The notes beneath the pieces are model-generated. The model worked only from the letters and a program-made list of their open reading frames with translations. It ran no database searches and was not told where the DNA came from. A stretch of 33,139 nt of DNA, taken from positions 1 through 33,139 of the forward strand of contig JAKPNJ010000314.1 in the NCBI GenBank assembly GCA_029548445.1. Reading direction: 5' to 3'. Of this stretch, positions 7,482 to 15,366 are shown piece after piece. The stretch's first letter is position 1. Every line of letters starts with the position of its first letter. This stretch comes from Bacillota bacterium (GTDB lineage Bacteria > Bacillota > Clostridia > Saccharofermentanales > UBA5734). The position numbers and the translations under genes were made by a program.

Positions 7482-7743
7482 CGCCCCCCGCGCCGCTCCC
7501 TGCGCCCCCTGCGCCGCCTCCAGCACCGCCGCCCCGGACGGGGATCTCCCGGCCGCTGCCATCGGGAACCAGGCAAAGGCCCTCCTGATCCGACAGGACG
7601 ACGGCCCCCTGGACGCTTTCGAGGGAGCGGACGGTCCGAAGCAGGACGCTCCAGATGCCTGTCCAAGGGGAGCCTGGGATGCGAAGCGTCGGCTGGTGCG
7701 GTGGACTTCGAGCCGTACTTTCTGTCCAGACGGAGGACTCGGA
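7465..7743 (-). pseudogene. Orphan open frame with Gly/Ala-rich tail, probable 3' gene remnant
   Basis: Between TGA triplets at 7744-7746 and 7465-7467, one minus-strand frame is open for 92 codons without an ATG, GTG or TTG start. It has protein-like segments (GIWSVLLRTVRSLESVQGAV, then VLSDQEGLCLVPDGSGREIP). It ends in a Gly/Ala-rich stretch and the residues QHPF, followed by a stop that belongs to the repeat array. The AraC protein at 30663-31661 ends the same way. I do not recognise a family. It may be the C-terminal remnant of a gene cut off by rearrangement, or chance coding in GC-rich DNA. The rest of the 7347-7963 gap holds the array and the AT-richer leader of the operon. Confidence 0.3.
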
Positions 7744-7891
7744 TCAAGGGTGCCTCCGAAAGGTATACATTTCGTCCTCATTTCGGATTTTATTCCAAAC
7801 TATCAAGACTATTTTCATATGGCTCTTTGACAATGCGTCTTCGCGACTTGCGAATCCGTTGTTTTGTTGGCAAATTGGAGTAATTTATGCG

Positions 7892-7920
7892 TTCTACGAA
7901 AACATACTGCCACATACAAT
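7892..7920 (+). promoter_or_regulatory. Weak promoter candidate for the glycan operon
   Basis: TACAAT (7915-7920) is a good -10 box. The hexamer 17 bp upstream, TTCTAC (7892-7897), is a poor -35, as expected for a promoter that needs an activator such as YesN. Transcription would start near 7927 and leave a leader of about 37 nt. A short palindrome, ACAAT-GCA-ATTGT (7916-7928), overlaps the -10. The 200 bp upstream are AT-rich for this window. No certain activator site could be picked out. Confidence 0.3.
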
Positions 7921-7963
7921 GCAATTGTTGACATAAAAGCAATGTCCCTGGAAGGAGTTGTGG

Positions 7964-8902
7964 ATGATATCTACTTCGACAGTCGCTATACGGCCGAAAA
8001 GACCGGCCTTCCGCAGGAACAAGGGTATCATCCTTCTTCTGATGGTCTTGCCCCTGATGGTCCTCGTGGTCATGTTCACCTATCTGCCGCTGTTCGGTTG
8101 GATCTATTCTTTCTATAAATACAGGCCCGGCGTTCCCCTCTTCGATTCCCAGTTTGTAGGCTTGAAGTATTTCAGCATGTTGTTCACCGACTCTGTGGAT
8201 ATGCTCCGCGTCATGAAGAACACGGTCATCTTTGCGCTTCTCGGGTATCTCTGCGCACCGGTCCCGATGATTTTCGCCATTCTTCTCAATGAAATACGCA
8301 ACCAAAAATTCAAGAAATTCGTGCAGGTCACCACGACGCTTCCGCACTTCATTGGGTGGATCATCGTATTTTCCCTGAGCTTCAGCATCTTTTCAAGTGA
8401 TGGATTGTTGAACGACGTGCTCATGGCGTTAAAGCTGATATCCAAACCCACGAATGTACTGGCCGATTCCAAAGCGGTCTATGTTTTCCAGACGCTTCTC
8501 GGGCTCTGGAAAGGTCTGGGGTGGGGGTCGATAATCTATCTTGCGGCTATTTCCGGCATCGACCAGGAAATCTATGACGCGGCGAAGGTGGACGGTGCGG
8601 GACGATTCCGTTCCGCTCTCCATGTGACGGTCCCGGGGCTTATGCCGACATTCATCGTTCTCCTGCTCCTTTCCATCGGCAGTTTTGTTGGTGTCGGATT
8701 CGAACAGTACTTCATCTTCAAAAACGCACTGACCGCGAACAACATTGAAGTGATCGACGTCTATGTCTACCGTATCGGACTGATCAACAACGACTACTCC
8801 TATGGTGTCGCCATCGGCATGATGAAATCGATGGTCAGCCTGGTCCTACTCTTTACGACCAATGCAATTTCAAAGAGAGTGCGCGGCACATCCATCATAT
8901 GA
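7964..8902 (+). CDS. Carbohydrate ABC transporter permease, LplB-like
   Basis: This 312-residue inner-membrane permease is the first of two that form the translocation channel for a carbohydrate ABC importer (CUT1 / LplB-YtcP type, used for oligosaccharides). Six membrane segments are visible at about residues 22-44, 84-108, 125-145, 172-195, 222-246 and 280-300. The ABC-docking EAA loop is EIYDAAKVDGAGRFRSALHV (about 202-221). The ATG at 7964 is used because AAGGAG lies 6 bases upstream; a TTG two codons earlier (7958) is less well placed. The second permease follows after 15 bp. No ATPase gene is present in the cluster, as is usual for systems that share an MsmX-type ATPase encoded elsewhere. 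Confidence 0.92.
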   Translation: MISTSTVAIRPKRPAFRRNKGIILLLMVLPLMVLVVMFTYLPLFGWIYSFYKYRPGVPLFDSQFVGLKYFSMLFTDSVDMLRVMKNTVIFALLGYLCAPVPMIFAILLNEIRNQKFKKFVQVTTTLPHFIGWIIVFSLSFSIFSSDGLLNDVLMALKLISKPTNVLADSKAVYVFQTLLGLWKGLGWGSIIYLAAISGIDQEIYDAAKVDGAGRFRSALHVTVPGLMPTFIVLLLLSIGSFVGVGFEQYFIFKNALTANNIEVIDVYVYRIGLINNDYSYGVAIGMMKSMVSLVLLFTTNAISKRVRGTSII

Positions 8903-8917
8903 GGAAGGGGTGATTCG

Positions 8918-9823
8918 ATGAGCAGCAAGGTAAAGTCCAATCCTCTCCAGAAAATATTCACTGCGTCGAATTATCTATTCATGTTATTATTCGTGTTCCT
9001 CTGTCTCTATCCTTTCTGGTACATCTTCATTTACTCCATCAGTGATCCGAGATTCGTGAACCTCGGTGTGGAGCTTCTTCCGCGCGGGTTCACCCTATTC
9101 CTCTACCGGCAGGTGCTGGCCATGAAGGGGATCGGACATGCACTGTTCATTTCGACAGCGAGAACCGTGATTGGTACCTTGGCTACGGTGTTCAGCTGCT
9201 CCTTGATGGGATTTCTGTTCACCAAGCAGGAGATGCCAGCGCGCAAGTTTCTCTACCGCATGCTCATCATCACAATGTACGTCAGTGGAGGCTTGATTCC
9301 CTATTTCCTGCTCATCCGGTCCTACGGACTCGTGAACAATTTTCTCGTCTATATCGTGCCCGGCATGGTCTCCGCTTTTAATGTCGTCCTCGTCAAGACG
9401 TTCATCGAGCAGCTGCCTGCCTCGCTTGAGGAGTCCGCCATGTTGGACGGCGCAAGCTACTTCACGGTGTTCACGCGGATCATCTTTCCGCTGTCGATGC
9501 CAATCATCGCCACGATTGCAGTTTTCTCCGCGGTGGGACAGTGGAATTCCTGGTTCGACAACTACCTTTTCGCCGGCAACAACATCCGGCTCCGAACTCT
9601 TCAGCTTATGCTCTACAACATCCTCAACGAGGCGCAGCGGCTGGCCGACCAGATGAACAACCCGAGCGGCGGCACAATCATCGATCCGAAGCGGATGACC
9701 CTGACGCCTACGGGCGTTCGGATGACCATCACGATGCTCGTTACATTGCCGATTCTCATCGTCTATCCCTTCATGCAGCGGTTCTTCATAAAGGGCATCA
9801 TGCTTGGCGCAGTCAAGGGCTGA
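8918..9823 (+). CDS. Carbohydrate ABC transporter permease, YtcP-like
   Basis: This 301-residue protein is the second permease of the importer and pairs with the LplB-like protein. Hydrophobic segments lie at about residues 18-40, 75-100, 113-133, 143-163, 190-208 and 268-288. The EAA loop is SLEESAMLDGASYFTVFTRI (about 169-188). The extended loop near 240-262 (AQRLADQMNN and what follows) is common in YtcP-type permeases. A strong ribosome-binding site, AGGAAGGGG, overlaps the end of the preceding gene. The solute-binding lipoprotein gene follows after about 120 bp. Confidence 0.92.
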   Translation: MSSKVKSNPLQKIFTASNYLFMLLFVFLCLYPFWYIFIYSISDPRFVNLGVELLPRGFTLFLYRQVLAMKGIGHALFISTARTVIGTLATVFSCSLMGFLFTKQEMPARKFLYRMLIITMYVSGGLIPYFLLIRSYGLVNNFLVYIVPGMVSAFNVVLVKTFIEQLPASLEESAMLDGASYFTVFTRIIFPLSMPIIATIAVFSAVGQWNSWFDNYLFAGNNIRLRTLQLMLYNILNEAQRLADQMNNPSGGTIIDPKRMTLTPTGVRMTITMLVTLPILIVYPFMQRFFIKGIMLGAVKG

Positions 9824-9887
9824 TAGGACGAGCGCGCAGTCTTGCGACCGACAGGGAAGGAGGCGAACGGACCGTACACGATAGAAG

Positions 9888-9931
9888 CAGGAAACATGGA
9901 AACCCAAAGCAGGAAACATGGAAACCCAAAG
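9888..9931 (+). repeat. Perfect 22-bp tandem duplication in the lipoprotein leader
   Basis: The unit beginning CAGGAAACATGGAAACCC occurs twice in direct succession (9888-9909 and 9910-9931). The beginning of a third partial unit provides the AGGAGGAAACC ribosome-binding site for the start at 9943. Each unit carries a ribosome-binding-site-like AGGAAA followed by ATG, so the duplication multiplies decoy initiation sites just before the binding-protein gene. Confidence 0.9.
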
Positions 9932-9942
9932 GAGGAAACCAG

Positions 9943-11712
9943 ATGCGTTCTCGTAATGTTACCAAGCTACTCACTCTTGTCGTCACGTTGTTTATGCTGT
10001 TCGGTATTGTGGGTTGCCAAACTACCACACCGGCGACCAGTCCGACTTCAGCGTCCAGTCCGACTGCAGCGACCACTCCGACGGTCGCGCCCCTTGAGAA
10101 GGTATCTCTGACGATGGGATGGGGCGGTTATTCGTCTATCGATCATCCGTATTGGCCGAGCGAATTCATGACGAACATGATGACAGAGCTCAATATTGAA
10201 CTGACCCTGGAGAATCTCGCGAATGACAAGCTCACCTTGGCGTTAGCTGGCGGCGATCTTCCCGACCTTCTCAACATTTCCCAGTCCAAATATACGCAGC
10301 AACTGCTCGACGGCAATCTGGTAGTTGCTATGGACGATTATCTCGACCAGTATGGTATAAACATCAAGAAGAATACCGTCCGGAATGACATCATCCGAAA
10401 GTTCTTCAGCAACGGCACAGGGAAACTGTATTTCCACACACCTGAATCAGGCACCGACAATGCGGCTCTCGCGGTCCAGCCGTGGAACGGCTTCAATATC
10501 CGATGGGATCTGTACAAGCAGATCGGCGCTCCTGTCATGAAGACCGATGACGATTATATCGCCGCTCTGAAGCAGATGCAGGCCTTGAATCCAACAACCG
10601 AAACCGGCGATCCAGTTTACGGTATGGGCGTGCATAACGACTGGGGCCTCTGGGGCTGGTGCGTCCGATCTATCGCCAATGGAGGGTTTACGGGCGTCGC
10701 AGGCTATTCGTACATGCAGGATCCCGTGACGAACGACCTCATCAATAACTATATGGATTCGTCTTCTCCATTCTGGAAAGATATGACATTTTTCTGGAAA
10801 ATGAACCAGGCCGGTCTGCTCGATCCGGATAGCTTCACGATGAAGGGGGCAGATCTCATCGCCAAGGCAGAAAAGGGGCAGTATCTCGGGAACTATTACA
10901 ATGGCTGGTTCGGGGGGTACTACAATGCCAATCTGGCGACTGATCCCACCACGATCAAGGGAGGCTTCATGCCCATTCCCTACGAAGGTTCTTATGTCGC
11001 ATCAGGGGGTACAACCCTTGCAGGATGGGACAACCAGATGCTGATGGTCACCAGTTCCTGCAAGAACATCGAGCGTGCGATCATGGTCATCGACTATCAA
11101 GACTCACCGGAAGGCAATCGCGCATTCTGGTCGGGCGAAGAAGGCAAACAGTATACAATTGAGGGCGGAAAAGCTGTCCTCAATCCGACAGCCATGGCAG
11201 ACCGAGGTGCAGCGAACGAAGCCTGGATGAAAACAGGCATCGGGGGATACGGCGACGACTGGGGCGTCATTATCGGTTATACGGGATCGACGATCGCTCC
11301 GGATGGACTGCCTTACGATCTTTTCTCATCGGACCGCGCTTCCATTATCGCAGGACTGAACACCCTGCAGAAGGATTTCTGTTCGTTCTACAAAGTAGAG
11401 ATCCCGTCGGACCTGGTCAAGAACATGATCAAAGCAGGCACTGTCAAGGATCAGTCGAGCATCTTGTCGAATATGACCGCGTGCATGGAACCGGTATCGG
11501 ACGATATCAAGACAATCGACGCCAGGGTGCTGGAGACCGTGCTCAAGGCCATTCCAACCATCGTCATGGCGGAGGACTATGATGCCTTCCTGGCCGCTCG
11601 GACTCAACTGCAAGCTGACCTCAGGGCCGCTGGAGCAGACGAGTCCTGGGCTGCGTGGCAAGCAGTCTGGGGACCTGCAAAGGAATTCGTTGAGGGCCTA
11701 TTGAAAAAGTAG
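9943..11712 (+). CDS. Extracellular solute-binding lipoprotein of the sugar ABC importer
   Basis: This 589-residue YtcQ/LplA-like substrate-binding protein captures oligosaccharides outside the membrane and hands them to the two permeases. The start has basic residues (MRSRNVTKLL), a hydrophobic stretch (residues 9-22) and a lipobox ending GIVGC with Cys25 as the lipidation site. A Thr/Ser/Pro-rich linker follows (26-50). The mature part begins with KVSLTMGWGGY and contains LPDLLNIS and WNGFNIRWDLYKQIG, blocks usual in family 1 extracellular binding proteins. AGGAGG lies 6 bases before the start. The length (550-600 residues) is typical of this subgroup. A strong hairpin follows the gene. The sugar bound cannot be deduced; neighbours suggest fucosylated, sulfated oligosaccharide. 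Confidence 0.92.
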   Translation: MRSRNVTKLLTLVVTLFMLFGIVGCQTTTPATSPTSASSPTAATTPTVAPLEKVSLTMGWGGYSSIDHPYWPSEFMTNMMTELNIELTLENLANDKLTLALAGGDLPDLLNISQSKYTQQLLDGNLVVAMDDYLDQYGINIKKNTVRNDIIRKFFSNGTGKLYFHTPESGTDNAALAVQPWNGFNIRWDLYKQIGAPVMKTDDDYIAALKQMQALNPTTETGDPVYGMGVHNDWGLWGWCVRSIANGGFTGVAGYSYMQDPVTNDLINNYMDSSSPFWKDMTFFWKMNQAGLLDPDSFTMKGADLIAKAEKGQYLGNYYNGWFGGYYNANLATDPTTIKGGFMPIPYEGSYVASGGTTLAGWDNQMLMVTSSCKNIERAIMVIDYQDSPEGNRAFWSGEEGKQYTIEGGKAVLNPTAMADRGAANEAWMKTGIGGYGDDWGVIIGYTGSTIAPDGLPYDLFSSDRASIIAGLNTLQKDFCSFYKVEIPSDLVKNMIKAGTVKDQSSILSNMTACMEPVSDDIKTIDARVLETVLKAIPTIVMAEDYDAFLAARTQLQADLRAAGADESWAAWQAVWGPAKEFVEGLLKK

Positions 11713-11774
11713 TAGTGACTCAGGCACCGGGTGTAGATCAAAGCGTATGATCCGACTGATGCGACGCACCCGGA

Positions 11775-11809
11775 GATGGAACCCGCCCGCACTTGCGGCG
11801 GGTTCCATC
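11775..11809 (+). promoter_or_regulatory. Strong intercistronic hairpin after the binding-protein gene
   Basis: GATGGAACCCGCC (11775-11787) pairs perfectly with GGCGGGTTCCATC (11797-11809) around a 9-nt loop. No T tract follows, so full termination is unlikely. A hairpin at this place commonly blocks 3' exonuclease or causes partial termination, giving more binding protein than downstream enzymes. The pairing is seen; the effect is inferred. Confidence 0.6.
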
Positions 11810-11847
11810 GTGCCATGAAAGCCAGTGATGGGAAAGGAGTCCATCGC

Positions 11848-13080
11848 ATGCAGGGCGTAAAACCAATTCGGCCGAGTCGGAAACAGCTCGCCTTCCTGGA
11901 TTGGGAATTCGGCGTCTTCCTGACATTCGGCATCCGCACATTCTACGAGGGCCATGTCGACTGGGACGGGAAGGAGATGCCGCTTTTGGCGTTCGATCCC
12001 CGCGACCTGGACTGCAATCAATGGCTGGAGACGATCAGCAAGGCGGGAGCGCGGTATGCGGTGCTGGTCGTCAAGCATCATGACGGATTTGCTAATTGGC
12101 CTTCTGCTTTCACTTCCTACTCTGTCGCCAACACCCCGTGGAAAGACGGGAAAGGCGATGTGGTCAGGGAGTTCACCGATGCCTGCCGGCGATACGGCGT
12201 AAAGGTCGGGTTGTATTACTCACCTGCCGAGTGGAATCTGGAAGCCCGGGATGCTTCCGACTTCGATCGCTACTTCATCGACCAGATCACCGAACTCCTG
12301 ACCGGATACGGCCGGATCGATTATCTCTGGTTCGACGGTTGCGGCTCCGAGAACCACAGATACGACACGAATCGGATTATGCGGACGATTCGGCAGTTGC
12401 AGCCGGAGATCCTGATCTTCCACCTCTGGGACCCCGATACGCGCTGGGTTGGAAACGAGGCAGGACTCGCGCCTTGGCCTTGTTGGAACGAAATGGAAAC
12501 CAAATCAGATGGGATGCAGATGGATGGAGCTTTCCTCCCTGCGGAGTGCGACTGCCGCATGCGGCAGGAAAGCTGGTTCTCCAGCGAACCGGACGAGGAC
12601 ACCGTCAAGAGCCTCGATGACCTGATGGGAATCTACTACTATTCCGTCGGAAGAGGCGCGAATCTGCTCCTCAATATCGGTCCCGACCGGAGTGGACGCC
12701 TGCCGGTGAAAGATGCAGCCCGACTGCTTGAGTTCGGCAGCGAGTTGCAGCGGCGCTTCGCGTATCCGATTGCAACGCTGGCGGATTTCACGACCGAGGG
12801 GCCACGATGTATATGCCGCTTCGAAGAACCCACGCGAATCAATCATTTGGTCGTACGCGAGAGACTTTCGGATGGGGAACGGATCCGCGCTTTCCAGATT
12901 CTCGTCCAGCCTTATCCCTTTGGCGAACCGATTCTGGTATTCGAAGGGAAGAACATCGGGCACAAGGCTATCTGTCAGTTCCCTGTTGTCACGACCCGCG
13001 AAATCATGCTTGAGATTTCGACCCTGGAGTGCGCTGCCGTCCTGCAGGGACTGGAGCTGTTCCATGTAACCGGAGCCTGA
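11848..13080 (+). CDS. GH29 alpha-L-fucosidase-like enzyme (first copy)
   Basis: This 410-residue protein matches the catalytic barrel of glycoside hydrolase family 29, which removes alpha-linked L-fucose from oligosaccharides with retention. HHDGFANWPS (residues 77-86) is the conserved active-site histidine segment, and WFDG (161-164) holds the expected nucleophile, Asp163. YYSVGRGANLLLNIGPDRSG is the family's conserved late block. After that a small beta-domain is suggested by residues 310-410. There is no signal peptide, so it acts in the cytoplasm. The ATG at 11848 was chosen for AAAGGAG 8 bases upstream; an earlier ATG at 11776 lies in the hairpin and lacks a ribosome-binding site. It shares little obvious sequence with the second GH29 gene at 20555, so the two probably have different linkage preferences. 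Confidence 0.85.
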   Translation: MQGVKPIRPSRKQLAFLDWEFGVFLTFGIRTFYEGHVDWDGKEMPLLAFDPRDLDCNQWLETISKAGARYAVLVVKHHDGFANWPSAFTSYSVANTPWKDGKGDVVREFTDACRRYGVKVGLYYSPAEWNLEARDASDFDRYFIDQITELLTGYGRIDYLWFDGCGSENHRYDTNRIMRTIRQLQPEILIFHLWDPDTRWVGNEAGLAPWPCWNEMETKSDGMQMDGAFLPAECDCRMRQESWFSSEPDEDTVKSLDDLMGIYYYSVGRGANLLLNIGPDRSGRLPVKDAARLLEFGSELQRRFAYPIATLADFTTEGPRCICRFEEPTRINHLVVRERLSDGERIRAFQILVQPYPFGEPILVFEGKNIGHKAICQFPVVTTREIMLEISTLECAAVLQGLELFHVTGA

Positions 13081-13129
13081 CGCGACCGGTATTGATCTTT
13101 GGAAGATTCCTCCATGGAAGGAGCGCTAC

Positions 13130-14152
13130 ATGAATTCCAGGCAGAATGTCCTCGAAGCCTTCAACCACCAGAGCGGTGGTCAGGGGGTCATGTGGACCGG
13201 CATTCCGTATGACGAAACCGTATCCATTTTTGCCAGAGAGTGGGGTATCGAGCCGACCCGGGAGATGATATATCAATACCTGCGCGATGATTGCCGGGCC
13301 GTGGGTGCGGACGGCGGTTATCACCACCCGCTGGGCGACGGAATCTGGAACCCTTCCTGGGGGATAGACCGCAGCCACGATCTCAGCGCTGCAGGTTGTT
13401 TCTCCGAGGCGGACAAGCCATCCGACCTGGACGGGTATCCTTGGCCGGACCCCGCCTACCTGGATTTCACCGAAGTTTACCGGACAATCGACCAATTTTT
13501 CGACAAGATGGTCTTCACGGGGATGTGGTGTCACTTCTTCCATGTCGTCGCAGATTTCTTCGGGATGGAGAACTATTTCGTCAAGATGTACGAGAGCCCG
13601 ATGGTCGTGGAGGCGCTGACGGAGCGGATCGTGGATTTTTATGTGGCTGCGAACGACATGTTCTTCTCGGGACTTGGCGACCGGGCGGATGTCCTGTTCT
13701 TCGGCAACGATTTCGGCACGCAGAACGACCTGATCCTGTCACCGGAGCAGTTCCGGAAGTTCGTGCTACCCTCCATGAAACGGATCATCGCTATCGGCAA
13801 GAGGTACGGCAAGAAGATCATGGTGCATTCCTGCGGCTCTATCCACCGTATCATTCCAGATCTGATCGATGCGGGAGTCGACATCCTCCACCCGATCCAG
13901 GCGAAGGCCCGTGGAATGGATGCGGATCATCTGGCGCAATACAAGAACGACCTTGCCTTTGTCGGGGGCATCGACGCCCAGTCTTTCTTTGTGCAGGCAA
14001 CTCCGGCGCAGATCGAAGCGGAGGTCCATCGGGTGAAGCAGTTGCTGGGACCCGGTCTCGTGGTTTCTCCCAGCCATGAGGCGATTCTGCCGAATGTTCC
14101 AGCTGCCAACGTCCTGGCTATGGCTCGAGCAGCAAAAAGGTGCGTATCATGA
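13130..14152 (+). CDS. URO-D-superfamily protein, methyltransferase-like (first copy)
   Basis: This 340-residue protein belongs to the uroporphyrinogen decarboxylase superfamily, which also includes the zinc-dependent methylcobalamin methyltransferases MtaA, MtbA and CmuA. The N-terminal arginine-rich porphyrin-binding motif of true HemE is missing. GNDFGTQNDLILSPEQFRKF (192-211) and MVHSCGSIHRIIPDLIDAGV (231-250) follow the methyltransferase pattern, with His233 and Cys235 as candidate zinc ligands. Such proteins are frequent in sugar operons of anaerobes and their role is mostly unknown; demethylation of a methylated substrate is one guess. No corrinoid protein is encoded nearby. A good ribosome-binding site (GGAAGGAG) precedes the start. 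Its stop overlaps the start of the next gene. Confidence 0.75.
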   Translation: MNSRQNVLEAFNHQSGGQGVMWTGIPYDETVSIFAREWGIEPTREMIYQYLRDDCRAVGADGGYHHPLGDGIWNPSWGIDRSHDLSAAGCFSEADKPSDLDGYPWPDPAYLDFTEVYRTIDQFFDKMVFTGMWCHFFHVVADFFGMENYFVKMYESPMVVEALTERIVDFYVAANDMFFSGLGDRADVLFFGNDFGTQNDLILSPEQFRKFVLPSMKRIIAIGKRYGKKIMVHSCGSIHRIIPDLIDAGVDILHPIQAKARGMDADHLAQYKNDLAFVGGIDAQSFFVQATPAQIEAEVHRVKQLLGPGLVVSPSHEAILPNVPAANVLAMARAAKRCVS

Positions 14153-15351
14153 TGAGCGGGATCCATCCACTCCCTCCGGACTCCCCGGCCCGCCCCCTTC
14201 CAACGGGACACGACTACTTCAACCTGCGGGGTGGGCTTGAGAACTGCCGGTTTCGGTTTGAGCAGCAGAAAACCGGCCGCGTTGTCTTCCTGGGAGGGTC
14301 GATTACGGCAGGCGGAGCATGGATTCAATCCGTGAAGACCTACCTCGCGGACCGATTCCCACAGACCCGTTTCGATTTCATCAATGCCGGTGTCGGCTCC
14401 ATGGACTCCACTCCCCATGCCTTCCGATATGCCCGCGATGTGCGGGCTCATGGCTCCGTGGACCTTCTGATCGTCGAGGCTGCGGTGAATGACGAAGCCA
14501 ATAGGAGGACTCCGCTGGAGATGGTTCGTGGGATGGAAGGCGTGGTGCGGCAGGCACGTCTCATGGACCCGTATCTCGATATCGTGATGCTCCATTTCGC
14601 CGATGAGACGAAACTCAAGGTCATCGCTGCCGGGTCTGTCCCCCCCGTGATCGCCTGCCACGAGCGGGTAGCCGTCGCCTACGCGATCCCTTCCCTCGAT
14701 CTGGCCCTGGAGGTCGTCGAGCGAATCGATGCTGCGCAGTTCACCTGGGAGCAGGATTTCGTCGGGCTCCACCCGTCGCCCTTCGGCCATGCCCTGTACG
14801 GGCGATCGGTCATGCGCTTGCTCGAGAAGGCGTGGGAACGGCCCCTGCCGAATTTCTTCAGTCGGAAGGCCTGTCGGATGCCATCGCGGCCGATCGACGA
14901 GAAGAGTTACTTCCGCGGCAGACTCGTCGGGATCGAATCGGCCGATAGGATCGGCGACGACGCCTACGGATGGGAGCTTGTCCCTCGGTGGCGCCCGGAG
15001 CATGCACAGGGGGAGGAGATCGAAACTCGGGAAGGATTCGTGGACGTTCCGGCGCTCGTAGCGGAAAAGCCAAGCGCGCTGCTCCGGTTCGAGTTCAGCG
15101 GCACGGCAGTCGGACTTTTCGTGGTTACAGGACCGGACGCCGGGATCGTCGAGTTCAGCATCGACGGCAGCGCTTTCCTGCCACGCGATCTTTTCACGGA
15201 GTGGAGTCCCTACCTTCATCTGCCTCGGGCGGAGGTCCTTGCGGCCGACCTCGCTACCGGAACTCACCGGTTGGTGCTGCGCGTGGCTGACAAGGCCAAT
15301 CCCTTGAGTCGAGGCACGGCAACGCGAATCATGCATTTTCTCGTGAATTGA
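14149..15351 (+). CDS. SGNH/GDSL-family hydrolase with C-terminal beta-domain
   Basis: This 400-residue protein is a probable carbohydrate esterase. Block I is VVFLGGSITAGG with the nucleophile Ser51. Block II is NAGVGSMDS, block III is VEAAVNDEAN, and GLHPSPFGH near residues 205-213 supplies the catalytic His. Residues about 260-400 form a separate beta-rich region, perhaps a binding module. The family removes acetyl or other acyl groups from sugars, in line with a role in unmasking decorated glycans. There is no signal peptide. The ATG at 14149 overlaps the preceding stop (ATGATGA), so translation is probably coupled; a GTG at 14140 is an alternative. Confidence 0.78.
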   Translation: MMSGIHPLPPDSPARPLPTGHDYFNLRGGLENCRFRFEQQKTGRVVFLGGSITAGGAWIQSVKTYLADRFPQTRFDFINAGVGSMDSTPHAFRYARDVRAHGSVDLLIVEAAVNDEANRRTPLEMVRGMEGVVRQARLMDPYLDIVMLHFADETKLKVIAAGSVPPVIACHERVAVAYAIPSLDLALEVVERIDAAQFTWEQDFVGLHPSPFGHALYGRSVMRLLEKAWERPLPNFFSRKACRMPSRPIDEKSYFRGRLVGIESADRIGDDAYGWELVPRWRPEHAQGEEIETREGFVDVPALVAEKPSALLRFEFSGTAVGLFVVTGPDAGIVEFSIDGSAFLPRDLFTEWSPYLHLPRAEVLAADLATGTHRLVLRVADKANPLSRGTATRIMHFLVN

Positions 15352-15366
15352 AGGTGAGGTGCAGGG

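Noticed and set aside
5909-7588. Long + strand open frame (559 codons) across the insertion sequence
   Set aside because: It is antisense to the transposase, which has clear DDE motifs, and its own translation has no family features.
13095-13130. Ribosome-binding-site-sequestering hairpin before the first URO-D-like gene
   Set aside because: CCTCCATGGAAGG is only an imperfect palindrome and pairing with the ribosome-binding site is weak.
13130-14152. True uroporphyrinogen decarboxylase (HemE)
   Set aside because: The N-terminal arginine motif is missing and no heme genes are nearby; the HSCG motif points to the methyltransferase branch.
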